DNA from: Eubacteriaceae bacterium
GTDB lineage: Bacteria; Bacillota; Clostridia; Lachnospirales; Lachnospiraceae
Assembly: GCA_910574895.1 (NCBI GenBank)
Contig: CAJTDQ010000007.1
Coordinates: 62,001-126,000, forward strand
Reading direction: 5' to 3'
DNA: 64,000 bases
The position numbers and the translations under genes were made by a program. The first letter of the stretch is position 1, and each line of letters begins with the position of its first letter. Positions 39,911-50,627 of this stretch are shown piece by piece. Below the pieces are notes generated by a model. That model was given only the letters and a program-made list of their open reading frames with translations. It did not search any database and was not told the DNA's origin.

Positions 39911-39977
39911 AGAATGTCGCATCAAGTCTTTTGTCGGAATACTTTCTCTTCCAACAAAACGATTGATGCGACATTCT
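39911..39977. promoter_or_regulatory. Long hairpin in the radA leader
   Basis: AGAATGTCGCATCAA (39911-39925) and TTGATGCGACATTCT (39963-39977) form a perfect 15-bp stem. Inside it, TTTTGT-GGAA pairs with TTCC-ACAAAA. It ends 34 bases before the radA ATG and 15 bases after the upstream gene's stop. There is no U-tract on either strand, so it is not a normal terminator. A protein-binding RNA or a mobile palindrome are options. Confidence 0.5.
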
Positions 39978-39992
39978 GCTCATATATTCACT

Positions 39993-40406
39993 TTATGCTG
40001 CTACGACCTTTACCATTGCCATAGCACCCTCTTGAAGTTCCACATCAAATGTAAGCTTTCCACCAATATCTGTTTTTGAAACTCCCAGTTCTCTCTCCCC
40101 AACAATAACTTTGTATTCTTTATTTGACTCTAACTCTAAAGTAATCTGTGTATTACCTGTGCCATCCACAAAAAAACTTACTTCATCTGTTGTCTCCTTA
40201 AATACATTTACTGCTGTACCCGGAATTGATTCATAAACGAAAGTACCATTTCTCTCTAATTTTGTAATCTCACTCCATGTCTTTACTTTATACATATCAC
40301 CGGAAACTTCAAAATCTGAGAGCTTCTTTTTCTCACTTAACTGATAATTTCCAAAACTGATTGTACCATTACTTTCTTTTTTGATTAATTCCTTTATAAT
40401 TGCCAT
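39993..40406 (-). CDS. Conserved Clostridia protein, unknown function
   Basis: A 137-aa soluble protein starting AIIKELIKKESNGTISFGNY and ending AMAMVKVVAA, predicted all-beta. I recall that homologues in Clostridia are often labelled endosialidase. Nothing in the sequence supports such an enzyme: there is no signal peptide, and it is far shorter than a sialidase. A strong AGGAGG site precedes the ATG. It is monocistronic or precedes radA. Confidence 0.75.
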   Translation of the reverse strand: MAIIKELIKKESNGTISFGNYQLSEKKKLSDFEVSGDMYKVKTWSEITKLERNGTFVYESIPGTAVNVFKETTDEVSFFVDGTGNTQITLELESNKEYKVIVGERELGVSKTDIGGKLTFDVELQEGAMAMVKVVAA

Positions 40407-40506
40407 TTCATCCTCCTGTTTTCATTCGCCCTGAGCGACTTTATCTTATAAGATATTCTATCATATCATGTCAAATTTTACATCATTTTTTTACACTTTC
40501 CATTAC

Positions 40507-42972
40507 TTAACTTTTCACTGTGAAATTAACCTGATTATTTTTGTATCCGACACTGACCTGCTGCCCTTTGCACACATTTCCAGCCAGTATTTCCTCTGCA
40601 AGCTGATCTTCCACTTTATTCTGAATCATTCGCCTTAACGGTCTTGCCCCATACTTTTTATCATAACTTTCCTTTGCAATGTACGCCTTTAGACCCGCCG
40701 TAAATGTCAAATAAATATCCATCTGTTCCTGAACCTGTTTTGCTAGGCCTTTCAACATCAGCCCCACAATATTTTTCACTTCATTTTCAGATAATGTATG
40801 GAATACAATAATGTCATCAATTCGATTAATAAATTCTGGTTTAAACATTTGTTTAACTTCTTCCATGACACTGGACTTCATTTTCTCATAATCCTGTTTC
40901 TCTGTATCTCCCTGACGAAATCCCAGACGTTTTGGATCCACAATCCGGTTCGCCCCTGCATTACTTGTCATAATAATGATTGTATTTTTAAAACTCACTT
41001 TTCTTCCTTTAGAATCAGTAATATGTCCATCATCTAATACCTGAAGCAAAACATTAAACACATCGGGATGTGCCTTCTCAATTTCATCAAACAGAACTAC
41101 AGAATAAGGATTCTGGCGGACCTTGTCACATAATTGACCTCCGTCCTCAAACCCAACATACCCTGGAGGTGAGCCTATCAGTTTTGATACACTGTGTTTC
41201 TCCATATACTCCGACATATCTACTCTGACAATGGAATCCTCTGTACCAAACACTGCCTCTGCTAAAGTCTTTGAAAGTTCTGTCTTTCCTACACCTGTAG
41301 GACCAAGGAATAAAAAAGAACCAATTGGTCTGTTCGGATTTTTCAATCCTACACGTCCTCTTCTTACCGCTTTTGCTACAGCACTGACTGCCTCTTCCTG
41401 TCCAATCATTCTCTTATGAAGAATGTTCTCTAAATCAAGAAGACGCTTCTGCTCATTTTTCTCTAACTTAGTCACAGGAATCCCTGTCCACATAGCAACA
41501 ATATCCTCGATAGAGCTTTCTGTTATTTCCGGCTTATGCTCTTCCGATCTGCCTTCCCATTTTGCAACCGCACGACTTAATCTGTTTTGAGCCTTATCTA
41601 ACTCTTTTTTTATCTCTGTAGCCATCTTAAAATCAGAATGCCTGATACACATTTCTAATTCTAAATTCAATTCTGCTACATCCAATTCACGTTCTTTTAC
41701 GGCCTTTGGTTTTGGCACTTCACGGATTCTTATCTTTGAGCATGCTTCATCTACTAAGTCAATCGCTTTATCCGGCAGATTTCTGTCGTTGATATATCTC
41801 GACGAAAGTTTTACCGCTGCATGAATTGCTTCATCAGTGATTTTCACATTATGAAACTCTTCATAAGAACTTCTCAATCCCTTTAAAATTTCTACTGCAT
41901 GCTCCTCAGTAGGCTCCTCTACATGTACCGGCTGGAATCTTCTCTCAAGAGCCGCATCTTTTTCAAAATATTTCCGATATTCTGAAATAGTAGTTGCTCC
42001 GATAATCTGTAATTTTCCTTTTGTCAAAGATGGCTTTAATATGTTTGAAGCATCCATAGAACCTTCTGCCCCACCGGCACCAATTATTGTATGAATCTCA
42101 TCTATAAATAAGATTACATTCCCTGAATTTTCAACTTCATCAATAATCTTTTTCAGGCGTTCCTCAAACTCTCCCCGATACTTTGACCCTGCTACTGCAC
42201 CTGATAAGTCCAGACTAAACACTCTCTTTCCCGACATTGTTTTTGGCACAGTTCCTTCACAAATACGCCAGGCAATAGCTTCTACAATCGCAGTCTTTCC
42301 CACTCCCGGCTCTCCCATCAGGCACGGATTATTCTTTGTTCGTCTGTTAAGAATCTGTATAATTCTCTGTATTTCATTTTCACGTCCCACAACCGGATCC
42401 AACTTATTAGCTTTTGCCTCTGCCGTCAAATCTCTTCCATATTTCTCTAATGTAGGAGTTGATGTATTAGAACTTGCTCTTCCTTTTTTTTCAGGTTTAA
42501 TATATTTTTTTACATCACTGACATCTCTGTTAGTAAGTCTCAATATATCAGCACAAATTTTTTTCATATTAACACCAAAACTGGCTAATATGCAGTACGC
42601 CTCACAATCAGTATCTGCTATGATAGCTAACAACAGATGTTCCGTACCAATCTGTGGCAATCCCTGTTCCAATGCTTCCTGTGCTGCTCTTCCCATTAAT
42701 GAATGTGCCCTGTTAGAAGGCATAATGTTCTTTGCTCTGGATTTCGACCGAACCTTTGACTTTATTCCCATATCTTCTTCGATAGCAGAGATAATATCAT
42801 TGTAGACTAAATTGTAATTATATAAAATATTAGCTGCCACACCATCTGTAACCTTCGATATTCCAGCTAATATATGCTCTGTACCAATGTAATTCATCCC
42901 CAGATCAATAGCCGCATTTTTTGCATAACCAATAGCCTCTACTGTCTGTCTGGTAAACTTATTACTTCCCAT
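40507..42972 (-). CDS. clpC: ATP-dependent Clp protease ATPase ClpC
   Basis: Hsp100 unfoldase that feeds proteins to ClpP for degradation in the cytosol. The 821 aa have the N-terminal double Clp repeat (1-150) and a first AAA domain with [14 protein letters not shown] middle coiled-coil domain (about 410-470) and a second AAA domain with [14 protein letters not shown] and [13 protein letters not shown] follow. GGAGG precedes the ATG. The usual mcsA, mcsB and ctsR genes are not adjacent, so regulation differs from Bacillus. Confidence 0.96.
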   Translation of the reverse strand: MGSNKFTRQTVEAIGYAKNAAIDLGMNYIGTEHILAGISKVTDGVAANILYNYNLVYNDIISAIEEDMGIKSKVRSKSRAKNIMPSNRAHSLMGRAAQEALEQGLPQIGTEHLLLAIIADTDCEAYCILASFGVNMKKICADILRLTNRDVSDVKKYIKPEKKGRASSNTSTPTLEKYGRDLTAEAKANKLDPVVGRENEIQRIIQILNRRTKNNPCLMGEPGVGKTAIVEAIAWRICEGTVPKTMSGKRVFSLDLSGAVAGSKYRGEFEERLKKIIDEVENSGNVILFIDEIHTIIGAGGAEGSMDASNILKPSLTKGKLQIIGATTISEYRKYFEKDAALERRFQPVHVEEPTEEHAVEILKGLRSSYEEFHNVKITDEAIHAAVKLSSRYINDRNLPDKAIDLVDEACSKIRIREVPKPKAVKERELDVAELNLELEMCIRHSDFKMATEIKKELDKAQNRLSRAVAKWEGRSEEHKPEITESSIEDIVAMWTGIPVTKLEKNEQKRLLDLENILHKRMIGQEEAVSAVAKAVRRGRVGLKNPNRPIGSFLFLGPTGVGKTELSKTLAEAVFGTEDSIVRVDMSEYMEKHSVSKLIGSPPGYVGFEDGGQLCDKVRQNPYSVVLFDEIEKAHPDVFNVLLQVLDDGHITDSKGRKVSFKNTIIIMTSNAGANRIVDPKRLGFRQGDTEKQDYEKMKSSVMEEVKQMFKPEFINRIDDIIVFHTLSENEVKNIVGLMLKGLAKQVQEQMDIYLTFTAGLKAYIAKESYDKKYGARPLRRMIQNKVEDQLAEEILAGNVCKGQQVSVGYKNNQVNFTVKS

Positions 42973-43047
42973 GTCTATTCCTCCATGATGTTTTTAGAAC
43001 CACATTATATTCCTAAAATGTGTCCATTATTTTAAAATTTTTTAAAT

Positions 43048-43083
43048 AAAGGGTAATTCTTTATTATTCAAGAATTACCCTTT
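43048..43083 (-). terminator. Terminator between acidic-tail protein and clpC
   Basis: AAAGGGTAATTCTT (43048-43061) and AAGAATTACCCTTT (43070-43083) form a perfect 14-bp stem, followed on the minus strand by a T/A-rich tract. clpC therefore needs its own promoter. Confidence 0.82.
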
Positions 43084-43094
43084 ATCATCATACG

Positions 43095-44828
43095 TTAATC
43101 TAAATCAATAAACTGAAAATCATCATCATCGTCATCATCCTGCTCATCCGGTAACAATGATTTCATTGTCTCTTTTAAGTCCTCTTCATCATCTGCGTTC
43201 TCAGAAACTTCAGCATCATTCTTTGCATCTTGTACATCATCGTCATCATCTACAATATCAATAAAGACCTCATCCTCTTCATCTACTTCTCCACCGTAGA
43301 ATCCTTCTTCAGACTGTTTATCTGTTCCAAAAGTCGGCTCATCTCCATACGGAACTGATTTTGGTGTTCTGCCAAGAATCCCTCTTTTTGGAACTTTCTC
43401 AACTTCACTTGCATCCTCTTCAAGAGCTTCAACTTCTTCTGATTTATTTTCATCTTCTAAGTCTACAATAGGTGAAACATCATCTTCTGAAATTTCTCCG
43501 GATATTTCCGCTTCAATTTCATCACCGATTTTATTTAAATCATCTTGTATGCCTGCTTCTAATTCATCCTTTTGTTTTTTTTCTTCCTCCTGCCCAATTG
43601 CAATTCCTGAATCAATATCGTCATCATCCTGTTCATATTTCTGATTCTTTTTCTCTTTCTTTGCTTCTTTTTTTGCAGCCTTTTTTTCTGCTTTAGATAA
43701 CTTTTCATTGCTTTCATCATCTGATGAATAATGGTCATCATTTTTAATCTTCTTCTCTTTCTTATTTAAAGCAAGATTTATCACAACGAAAACTAATATA
43801 ATAATAATTATTACAAGACCACACAAAATTTTAATTAAGACATTATATTTATCTACCAGCTTATTATAATCTTTCTGCAGCTTATTATAAGCTTTTGCTG
43901 CCGCCTCTGACTGCTTGTTGGCATCAGAAGAAGTAAGATATCTCTGGAAACATTTTTCATTGTCATCATAACAGTATAGGTTTGTATCTCCATTCCAGTT
44001 CATTGCATAAACAAGATACATTCCTTCTTCTTCATCAAGTGCCCATGCTTTAATTTCCTGATCAATGATAGTCACTTTCTTTTTCTTATATGCTTCAACA
44101 ATACCATCTGTTTCTTTCGGTTGTACAATTGTGTACATTCTGCTCTTTATCTTTATGTTGGACATCGCATAGAACTTATCTTTATCTTTATCATAAATAT
44201 AAAATCCCTCATTCTCATCTCCATAAAGATAAAATGCTGTAATATCTTTTACTTCACCCTTAATTCCGGTATATTTTTTGCCTTTATACTTCTGTGTGGA
44301 TTTCTTAAATCCTTCAGGAATTTTGTCACTGCCAAAGGATGAAGTGATTTTCATTTTAGATTTTCCAACTTTTACAGATGTATCAGTTGCAGTTTTCTTT
44401 GTAACTTTATTTGCTTCTGTTTCCGGCTCTTTATACGTAGCTTCCTCAGCTGTTGTTAATTTCTTTGTGTTTAAAGTATACTTTTGTACAACTCCTGCCC
44501 TTGATGTTACAGCCACGATAGTCTTGTTCATGCCCGTATCCATTTTTGTATTAATGCCATCTTTTTCGATAATCCAATTTGAAGTACTATCTTTTGTCTT
44601 TGCCTCTATCTCGATAGATGTCACATCAGATTTCACCGTCAGATCATACTCATATGTTGTTGCATTAAAACTCATAGGTACTTCTGTTTTCGTTCCTGAA
44701 GCATTAACACCATATACCTTCATTTCTGATAAATCTGTAGTCTCATCTGCATGAACCGAAAAAACCATAGCTATCATCATTGTAGATACAACCACTGTCA
44801 TCATTAACAGATTTTTTATTTTCTTCAT
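43095..44828 (-). CDS. Membrane protein, cadherin-like domain and acidic tail
   Basis: A 577-aa protein with a signal peptide (1-28) and a cadherin-like beta-sandwich domain (about 30-120, with SEMKVYGVNASGTKTEV and YEYDLTV). A middle extracellular region (to about 335) precedes one transmembrane helix (VIIIIILVFVVINLAL). The cytoplasmic tail of about 200 residues has a Lys-rich coiled coil (LSKAEKKAAKKEAKKEKK) and then runs of Asp and Glu, ending DDDDDDFQFIDLD. The start at 44828 has AAAGGA seven bases upstream. Function unknown; a sensor or scaffold is possible. Confidence 0.7.
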   Translation of the reverse strand: MKKIKNLLMMTVVVSTMMIAMVFSVHADETTDLSEMKVYGVNASGTKTEVPMSFNATTYEYDLTVKSDVTSIEIEAKTKDSTSNWIIEKDGINTKMDTGMNKTIVAVTSRAGVVQKYTLNTKKLTTAEEATYKEPETEANKVTKKTATDTSVKVGKSKMKITSSFGSDKIPEGFKKSTQKYKGKKYTGIKGEVKDITAFYLYGDENEGFYIYDKDKDKFYAMSNIKIKSRMYTIVQPKETDGIVEAYKKKKVTIIDQEIKAWALDEEEGMYLVYAMNWNGDTNLYCYDDNEKCFQRYLTSSDANKQSEAAAKAYNKLQKDYNKLVDKYNVLIKILCGLVIIIIILVFVVINLALNKKEKKIKNDDHYSSDDESNEKLSKAEKKAAKKEAKKEKKNQKYEQDDDDIDSGIAIGQEEEKKQKDELEAGIQDDLNKIGDEIEAEISGEISEDDVSPIVDLEDENKSEEVEALEEDASEVEKVPKRGILGRTPKSVPYGDEPTFGTDKQSEEGFYGGEVDEEDEVFIDIVDDDDDVQDAKNDAEVSENADDEEDLKETMKSLLPDEQDDDDDDDFQFIDLD

Positions 44829-44934
44829 GTCTTTTTCCTTTCTACGTATCGCATTAAATTGATTCACAATACACTTTTTCACTTTTGTTTCCTTCATCGT
44901 ATTTTAACAGTGCCACTCACTGCTGCTTTTTTAT

Positions 44935-46206
44935 TTAAGCTTCATCAATTGCTTTTCCGATATCGCTGCGCATATACTTATTATCAAAATCAATCAATTT
45001 TGTTGCTTCATAAGCATTTGCTCTCGCCTCTTTTAAGTCGCTTCCCTTTGCAGTAACACCAAGAACTCTTCCGCCATTCGTTACTATTTTTCCATCTTTC
45101 AAAGCTGTTCCGGCATGGAAAACGTAATAACCTTCTTTATTATCAAACTGTTCCAGCCCCTTAATTTCAAATCCTTTCTCATATGAAACAGGGTATCCGT
45201 CACTGGCTAAAACCACACATACGGCTGCATTATCTTCAAACTCTAAATCTATTGTATCCAATTCTCCATCAACACATGCCTCAAATACATCAATTATATC
45301 GTTTTTCATTCTCGGCAATACAACCTGTGCTTCCGGGTCTCCAAATCTGGCATTATATTCCAATACCTTTGGACCTTCTTCTGTCAGCATCAGTCCAAAG
45401 AAAATAATACCTTTAAATTCTCTATCCTCAGCTGCCATCGCATCTACTGTTGCCTGATAAATATATTTTCTACAAAATTCGTCAACTTCTTCTGTATAGA
45501 AAGGACTTGGTGAAAAAGTTCCCATTCCCCCGGTATTCAATCCCTGGTCTCCGTCCTTTGCCCTCTTATGATCCTGCGCTGATGTCATAATCTTAATCGT
45601 CTTTCCATCTACGAAAGATAATACAGAAACCTCACGACCTGTCATAAATTCCTCAATTACAATCGTATTTCCTGCACTGCCAAACTTCTTATCAAGCATT
45701 AATTCCTTAACACCATCCATGGCTTCCTCTTTTGTATTACAAATAAGAACGCCTTTTCCAAGTGCCAGACCATCTGCCTTTAGAACAATCGGATATTTTG
45801 AAGATTCAAGATATTCCATTGCAGCTTCCGGTGAATCAAAATTCTCATATCCTGCTGTTGGAATATCGTATTTTTTCATTAAATCTTTAGAAAATGCCTT
45901 TGAGCCTTCTAAAATAGCTGCATTCTTCCTTGGTCCGAATACTCTAAGTCCTGCATCCTCAAACTTATCTACAATACCGCCTACCAATGGATCATCCATA
46001 CCGACAACTGTCAAATCAATTTCTTTTTCTTTGGCAAACTCCACTAACTTATCAAACTCCATTGCACCAATGTTTACACACTCTGCAATCTGTCCGATGC
46101 CGGCATTTCCCGGTGCACAGTATATTTTATTAACTTTTGAACTTTTTGCCACCGCTGTCGCAATCGCATGTTCTCTTCCACCACTTCCTACAATTAAAAC
46201 CTTCAT
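44935..46206 (-). CDS. purD: Phosphoribosylamine-glycine ligase
   Basis: Second step of purine synthesis: joins glycine to phosphoribosylamine with ATP. The 423 aa start KVLIVGSGGREHAIATAV and contain the ATP-grasp core (DGLALGKGVLICN, GGMGTFSPSPFY, FGDPEAQVVLPRM). Last of purE-M-N-D here; the spacing to purN is about 20 bp. Confidence 0.97.
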   Translation of the reverse strand: MKVLIVGSGGREHAIATAVAKSSKVNKIYCAPGNAGIGQIAECVNIGAMEFDKLVEFAKEKEIDLTVVGMDDPLVGGIVDKFEDAGLRVFGPRKNAAILEGSKAFSKDLMKKYDIPTAGYENFDSPEAAMEYLESSKYPIVLKADGLALGKGVLICNTKEEAMDGVKELMLDKKFGSAGNTIVIEEFMTGREVSVLSFVDGKTIKIMTSAQDHKRAKDGDQGLNTGGMGTFSPSPFYTEEVDEFCRKYIYQATVDAMAAEDREFKGIIFFGLMLTEEGPKVLEYNARFGDPEAQVVLPRMKNDIIDVFEACVDGELDTIDLEFEDNAAVCVVLASDGYPVSYEKGFEIKGLEQFDNKEGYYVFHAGTALKDGKIVTNGGRVLGVTAKGSDLKEARANAYEATKLIDFDNKYMRSDIGKAIDEA

Positions 46207-46227
46207 AATGTACCTCTTTACTTTATA

Positions 46228-46821
46228 TTATAATTCACCATTCGCAATTGCATTAATCGCTGCAGGCAATATTTTCCATTCCGCCTGCTCCATAACACGT
46301 TTCTGCAATATTTCCGGTGTATCTCCCGGTAGAACCTCTACAGCTTTCTGATAGATAATCGGTCCTGTATCTGTGCCCTCGTCCACGAAATGAACTGTTG
46401 CACCGGTCACCTTTACCCCACGCTCCAATGCCTTTTCATGTACACGCAGTCCATAAAACCCATTTCCACAAAAAGACGGAATCAATGATGGATGTATATT
46501 AATAATTTTATTTCTATATTTTGCGATGAACTCTGGTGGTAATACAACTAAAAATCCTGCAAGAACAATCAAATCAAGATTGTATGCATCAATCTTTTCG
46601 ATGAACGCCCTATTAAATTCATCCCTTGTCTCATAATCTTTGATGCAGACACATTCTGCTGCAATATTATTATCTTTTGCTCTGGTTAATGCATATGCAT
46701 CCTTTTTATTACTGAGAACTACTTCCAACGATGTATTCGTTATATCACCATTCTTTACCGCATCAATAATCGCCTGTAAATTTGTACCCCCGCCGGATAC
46801 CAAAACACCTACTCTAATCAT
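46228..46821 (-). CDS. purN: Phosphoribosylglycinamide formyltransferase
   Basis: Third step of purine synthesis, formyl transfer from 10-formyl-THF. The 197 aa start RVGVLVSGGGTNLQAI, and the catalytic region NIHPSLIPSF (Asn, His) and HFVDEGTDTGPI (Asp) is present. It is 23 bp after purM. Confidence 0.97.
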   Translation of the reverse strand: MIRVGVLVSGGGTNLQAIIDAVKNGDITNTSLEVVLSNKKDAYALTRAKDNNIAAECVCIKDYETRDEFNRAFIEKIDAYNLDLIVLAGFLVVLPPEFIAKYRNKIINIHPSLIPSFCGNGFYGLRVHEKALERGVKVTGATVHFVDEGTDTGPIIYQKAVEVLPGDTPEILQKRVMEQAEWKILPAAINAIANGEL

Positions 46822-46844
46822 AAACCTTCACTCTACTGTACTTT

Positions 46845-47870
46845 CTATATAAGTTCTACGGATTTTTCTCCTGCGTTAATCTCACCAACTAAGAAACATT
46901 TTTCTCCAGCTGCTTCAATTGCTTTCATTGTAGCATCAACATCTTTTTCATCCACTGCAAGCAACATTCCAATACCCATATTGTATGTGTTATACATCAT
47001 TTCTTCTGCAATATCACCTGTCTTCTGTAGCAATGTAAAGATTGGTGGAATATCATATGAATCTTTCTTTACAACCGCCTTCACACCATCCGGCAGCATT
47101 CTAGGAATGTTTTCATAAAAACCACCGCCTGTAATATGACTGCAGCCATGAATTGTTACACCTGCTTCTCTGATTGCATTTAATGCTTTTACATATATAA
47201 TAGTTGGAGCAAGTAATGCCTCTCCCAATGTAGTTCCTAATTCATCATAATATGTATTCAATGACTCTTCTGTCATATCGAAAACTTTTCTAACCAATGA
47301 GAAACCATTACTATGAACCCCTGATGATGCGATACCGATTAATTTGTCACCCGGTTTAATATTTTCTCCTGTAACCAAATCTTTCTTATCAACAACGCCC
47401 ACTGCAAAACCTGCCAGGTCATAGTCATCTTCAGGCATTAAGCCCGGATGCTCTGCTGTCTCTCCTCCGATCAGTGCACAGCCTGACTGCTTGCAGCCTT
47501 CTGCCACGCCTTTTACGATTTCTGCAATCTTTTCCGGAAAATTCTTTCCACATGCAATATAGTCTAAGAAAAATAATGGTTCTCCACCACCACAGACAAT
47601 ATCATTTACACACATTGCAACACAGTCAATTCCGATTGTATCATGTTTATCTAATACAAAAGCAAGCTTAATCTTTGTTCCAACACCATCTGTTCCTGAA
47701 ACTAAAATCGGCTCTTCCATATTTTTAAATGCACTCATATCAAATGCACCTGCAAATCCTCCAATGCCTCCTAAAACTTCCGGTCTCACTGTTTCCTTTA
47801 TAGAACCCTTTATTAATTCTACTGACTTATAACCTGCCTCAATATCTACGCCTGCTTTCTTGTAATCCAT
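46845..47870 (-). CDS. purM: Phosphoribosylformylglycinamidine cyclo-ligase
   Basis: Forms AIR, the fifth step of purine synthesis. The 341 aa include [50 protein letters not shown] and [14 protein letters not shown], all PurM signatures. Located between purE and purN. Confidence 0.97.
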   Translation of the reverse strand: MDYKKAGVDIEAGYKSVELIKGSIKETVRPEVLGGIGGFAGAFDMSAFKNMEEPILVSGTDGVGTKIKLAFVLDKHDTIGIDCVAMCVNDIVCGGGEPLFFLDYIACGKNFPEKIAEIVKGVAEGCKQSGCALIGGETAEHPGLMPEDDYDLAGFAVGVVDKKDLVTGENIKPGDKLIGIASSGVHSNGFSLVRKVFDMTEESLNTYYDELGTTLGEALLAPTIIYVKALNAIREAGVTIHGCSHITGGGFYENIPRMLPDGVKAVVKKDSYDIPPIFTLLQKTGDIAEEMMYNTYNMGIGMLLAVDEKDVDATMKAIEAAGEKCFLVGEINAGEKSVELI

Positions 47871-47954
47871 TTTGTTGTTTCCTCCTGATTTTCGTGAAAT
47901 GTTTCTTACAACTTCAAACTATCTTGTGTTGTGACTTTTTACATTCTATATTAT

Positions 47955-48455
47955 TTAATAATTTTTATAACCTACTTCTTTTAACTTTGCATCTTTTGCT
48001 TCTACTTCAGACTTCATCTGTTCTGCATAATCCTTAACCTTAGCTAAAAGTTCTTCGTCTGATGTGGCAAGTATCTGTGCCGCAAGAATTCCTGCGTTCA
48101 TACCACCATTAATCGCTACTGTTGCAACCGGCACACCGGAAGGCATCTGAACGATAGAATAAAGAGAATCAACACCGCCCAAATCTGATGTTTTCATTGG
48201 AATACCTATCACCGGCATTTTAAATAATGCTGCACACATTCCCGGCAGATGCGCTGCCTTTCCTGCTCCGGCAATTATGACTTTAATACCTCTGTCTTCT
48301 GCACCTTTCGCCCATTCAAAGAATATATCCGGCTCTCTGTGTGCTGAGATAATTGTCATCTCATATTCTATTCCAAATTGTTCCAAAATATCTGCTGCTT
48401 TACTCATGATAGGCATATCTGAATCACTGCCCATTACAATACCAACTTTTGCCAT
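47955..48455 (-). CDS. purE: N5-carboxyaminoimidazole ribonucleotide mutase
   Basis: Class I PurE, converting N5-CAIR to CAIR. The 166 aa start AKVGIVMGSDSDMPIM, with SAHREPD and GAGKAAHLPGM as active-site motifs. The start at 48455 has AAGGAG; an earlier ATG at 48491 does not. First of the purE-M-N-D run. No purK, purC, purF, purL or purH is in the window. Confidence 0.96.
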   Translation of the reverse strand: MAKVGIVMGSDSDMPIMSKAADILEQFGIEYEMTIISAHREPDIFFEWAKGAEDRGIKVIIAGAGKAAHLPGMCAALFKMPVIGIPMKTSDLGGVDSLYSIVQMPSGVPVATVAINGGMNAGILAAQILATSDEELLAKVKDYAEQMKSEVEAKDAKLKEVGYKNY

Positions 48456-48545
48456 GTTGCTCTCCTTTTTAGTTTTATTTATCAAAATCAACCTTTATTT
48501 TACCATAAAACCTTGACTTCGAAAAGACAATATCTTCCTTATTAT

Positions 48546-50573
48546 TCACTTATATGACTTTTTTTCATTATTTTCAAATGGTTCGTTTAATATTTCACAT
48601 CCCTCCAGAACAAATCTTCCGTCCTGAATAACAGCAGTCTCTTCGCCTTCTGCTGTCACTGCCACAATTTCTCCCAATTCATCATAAGGAATGGTTATGT
48701 CTGTGTGACATCCAAAGTATGCATTCCTGCTGTCCGTTTTTCTCAAAGCCGAAACCTCATTATCCCGTGCGATAATCTCTTTTCCATCAGGATTATATAC
48801 TTTCACGTCTTCCTCGAAACTGTAGCATGTGTCTCCTACTGCAAAATGTGGCCCCATTTTTTCTACTATGAGAATCGGCAGTTTATATACAACATCATAT
48901 TTATTCGCAATAACATATGCTGTCGTATTTGTTCCTATTGCAAACTCACCGATTGAGAGTGAATCATGATTGAACATTACATTTTCTTTGATATATTTTT
49001 TATTTTCTTTCTCTGTATCGAAATTCTTACATGTGTAGTCTTTTATCATTCCATTCTCAAACCGAATCTCCAAATCTTTGTAATTCAGTTCGCCTAAATA
49101 TACTTCACTCACATGAAGAACACCGTTTGTTCCTTTTAAAACAGGAGATGTAAAGACCTCACCCAAAGGAATATTGACATCTGCAAGACAGTTTTCAAAG
49201 TTTGTTTCCTTTTCAGGATTGTTTAAATGATGCAGCTGCACATTCATATACGTCTTGTTGTTTCCTTTTCCTACAACTCTCACATATTCTGCCCTGTCCA
49301 ATGCATCAATAATTTTTTGCTGGACTTTTCCATATTTGTCTGCATCCAGTGTATTAATCTTTACCGTTGCATCAAACATCTCTTCAAATTTATCACCGAA
49401 CTCCGGAATCGGAAAAGCAATAATTGTAAAACTTCTTTCTTCTCCCTTGATATATTGCTGAACAATACGTACATATTCTGTTCTGTAATTCACACTTAAC
49501 TTCTGCTGCTCCTCCGTAAAAGATAAAGCTTCTTTTTTATTTTCCGGCTCAAATGGATTCTCTCCGAAAATCTCAATCACTGCCGGACCAGCCATTTTCC
49601 CGGCGAGCTCTTTTCTTTCCTCATATGCCTGTTTTGTAACTTCTAATTTGCGCTTAACAAAGGCCTTATCCAAATATAACGCCTCATCAAACTTATGGTC
49701 AAACCAATACTGTTTGTTCGGCATGGTCGTATTATATCCTCCGGGATAAATGACCGGCTCAAGCCCCATTGCTTTAAAATCAGCAATCGCAGCTTTCACA
49801 ATCCGCTCAAATCCTATATTATACCGAATATCCACCGTCTCTTTAATTGACAAATCTTTTCCTGCGTTCTCAAAGCCCCGGCGATACCCTTCTGTGTAAA
49901 CATGTGCAAGTAAATCTATTTTTTCCTGTTCCAGACTGTCAAGATACTCTGCCATCTGAATTTCATTATCTCCCACATGCTCCCCATATTGATATAGATA
50001 TCTTATATCAGACAAATCGCTATTCATAACAATATCTACCGCAAAACGTTTTTCAGGATTGACCGCCTCATCTACTTTCTGCTCCATAAAAATCTCTGTA
50101 TTATCTTTTTCAAAAGAATATACACTCTCTCTGATATTGCTATATTGTAATTCTTCTTTGTCTTCAAAATGATTATAAATTTCTATAAACAACTCGATTC
50201 GTAAAGTAACAATCTCCAATTCCTGGCGATAAATATTTCCTATTAAATCTCGTATACTTTTATAAAGATAGCATAGAATCTTTCCATACTCTTCTCCAAG
50301 ATTTTTTACTGCATAGGAAGGATTTGCAAAGCTTCTTGCGTAATTTTCAGGATAAATATCCTGATACAATTCTTCATTCTGATGCTGAAGCTGTTCTAAT
50401 GTATCGTTTTTTAATTTGTTGGATTTTATGTCCTTATTTAACTTGTCCAATTTTAAAATAAACTGTGAAACTGTACAGAAATATTCTATATATTGTTTAT
50501 CTACCACTTCTTCTGTTCTGATTTCTTTGATTCTGTCTATCGCAATCTGATAACGCTCATCAATAATATTCAT
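48546..50573 (-). CDS. M29-family metallo-aminopeptidase
   Basis: Thermophilic-type (M29) aminopeptidase with an N-terminal extension of about 250 residues not found in short members. The 675 aa have the metal-site blocks NIPLGEVFTSP (Glu), SIGEFAIGTN (Glu), GPHFAVGDTC (His) and GCHTDITIPYD (His and Asp) near the C-terminus. It would trim peptides in the cytosol. About 90 bp separate it from purE, so it may share that transcript. Confidence 0.88.
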   Translation of the reverse strand: MNIIDERYQIAIDRIKEIRTEEVVDKQYIEYFCTVSQFILKLDKLNKDIKSNKLKNDTLEQLQHQNEELYQDIYPENYARSFANPSYAVKNLGEEYGKILCYLYKSIRDLIGNIYRQELEIVTLRIELFIEIYNHFEDKEELQYSNIRESVYSFEKDNTEIFMEQKVDEAVNPEKRFAVDIVMNSDLSDIRYLYQYGEHVGDNEIQMAEYLDSLEQEKIDLLAHVYTEGYRRGFENAGKDLSIKETVDIRYNIGFERIVKAAIADFKAMGLEPVIYPGGYNTTMPNKQYWFDHKFDEALYLDKAFVKRKLEVTKQAYEERKELAGKMAGPAVIEIFGENPFEPENKKEALSFTEEQQKLSVNYRTEYVRIVQQYIKGEERSFTIIAFPIPEFGDKFEEMFDATVKINTLDADKYGKVQQKIIDALDRAEYVRVVGKGNNKTYMNVQLHHLNNPEKETNFENCLADVNIPLGEVFTSPVLKGTNGVLHVSEVYLGELNYKDLEIRFENGMIKDYTCKNFDTEKENKKYIKENVMFNHDSLSIGEFAIGTNTTAYVIANKYDVVYKLPILIVEKMGPHFAVGDTCYSFEEDVKVYNPDGKEIIARDNEVSALRKTDSRNAYFGCHTDITIPYDELGEIVAVTAEGEETAVIQDGRFVLEGCEILNEPFENNEKKSYK

Positions 50574-50627
50574 TTACAATCCCTTCCTGACAAACATTTA
50601 ATTTTCAGCTTTTTGCATGGCTGAATG

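Noticed and set aside
39993-40406. Endosialidase as product name
   Set aside because: The protein is 137 aa, cytosolic and lacks sialidase motifs, so the name is probably a propagated error.
44278-44754. A 158-codon plus-strand frame
   Set aside because: It is antisense to the cadherin-like membrane protein, and its hydrophobic content comes from Lys/Asp codons read in reverse.
48456-48545. Purine riboswitch before purE
   Set aside because: The gap is only 90 bases and lacks the conserved three-way junction sequence.
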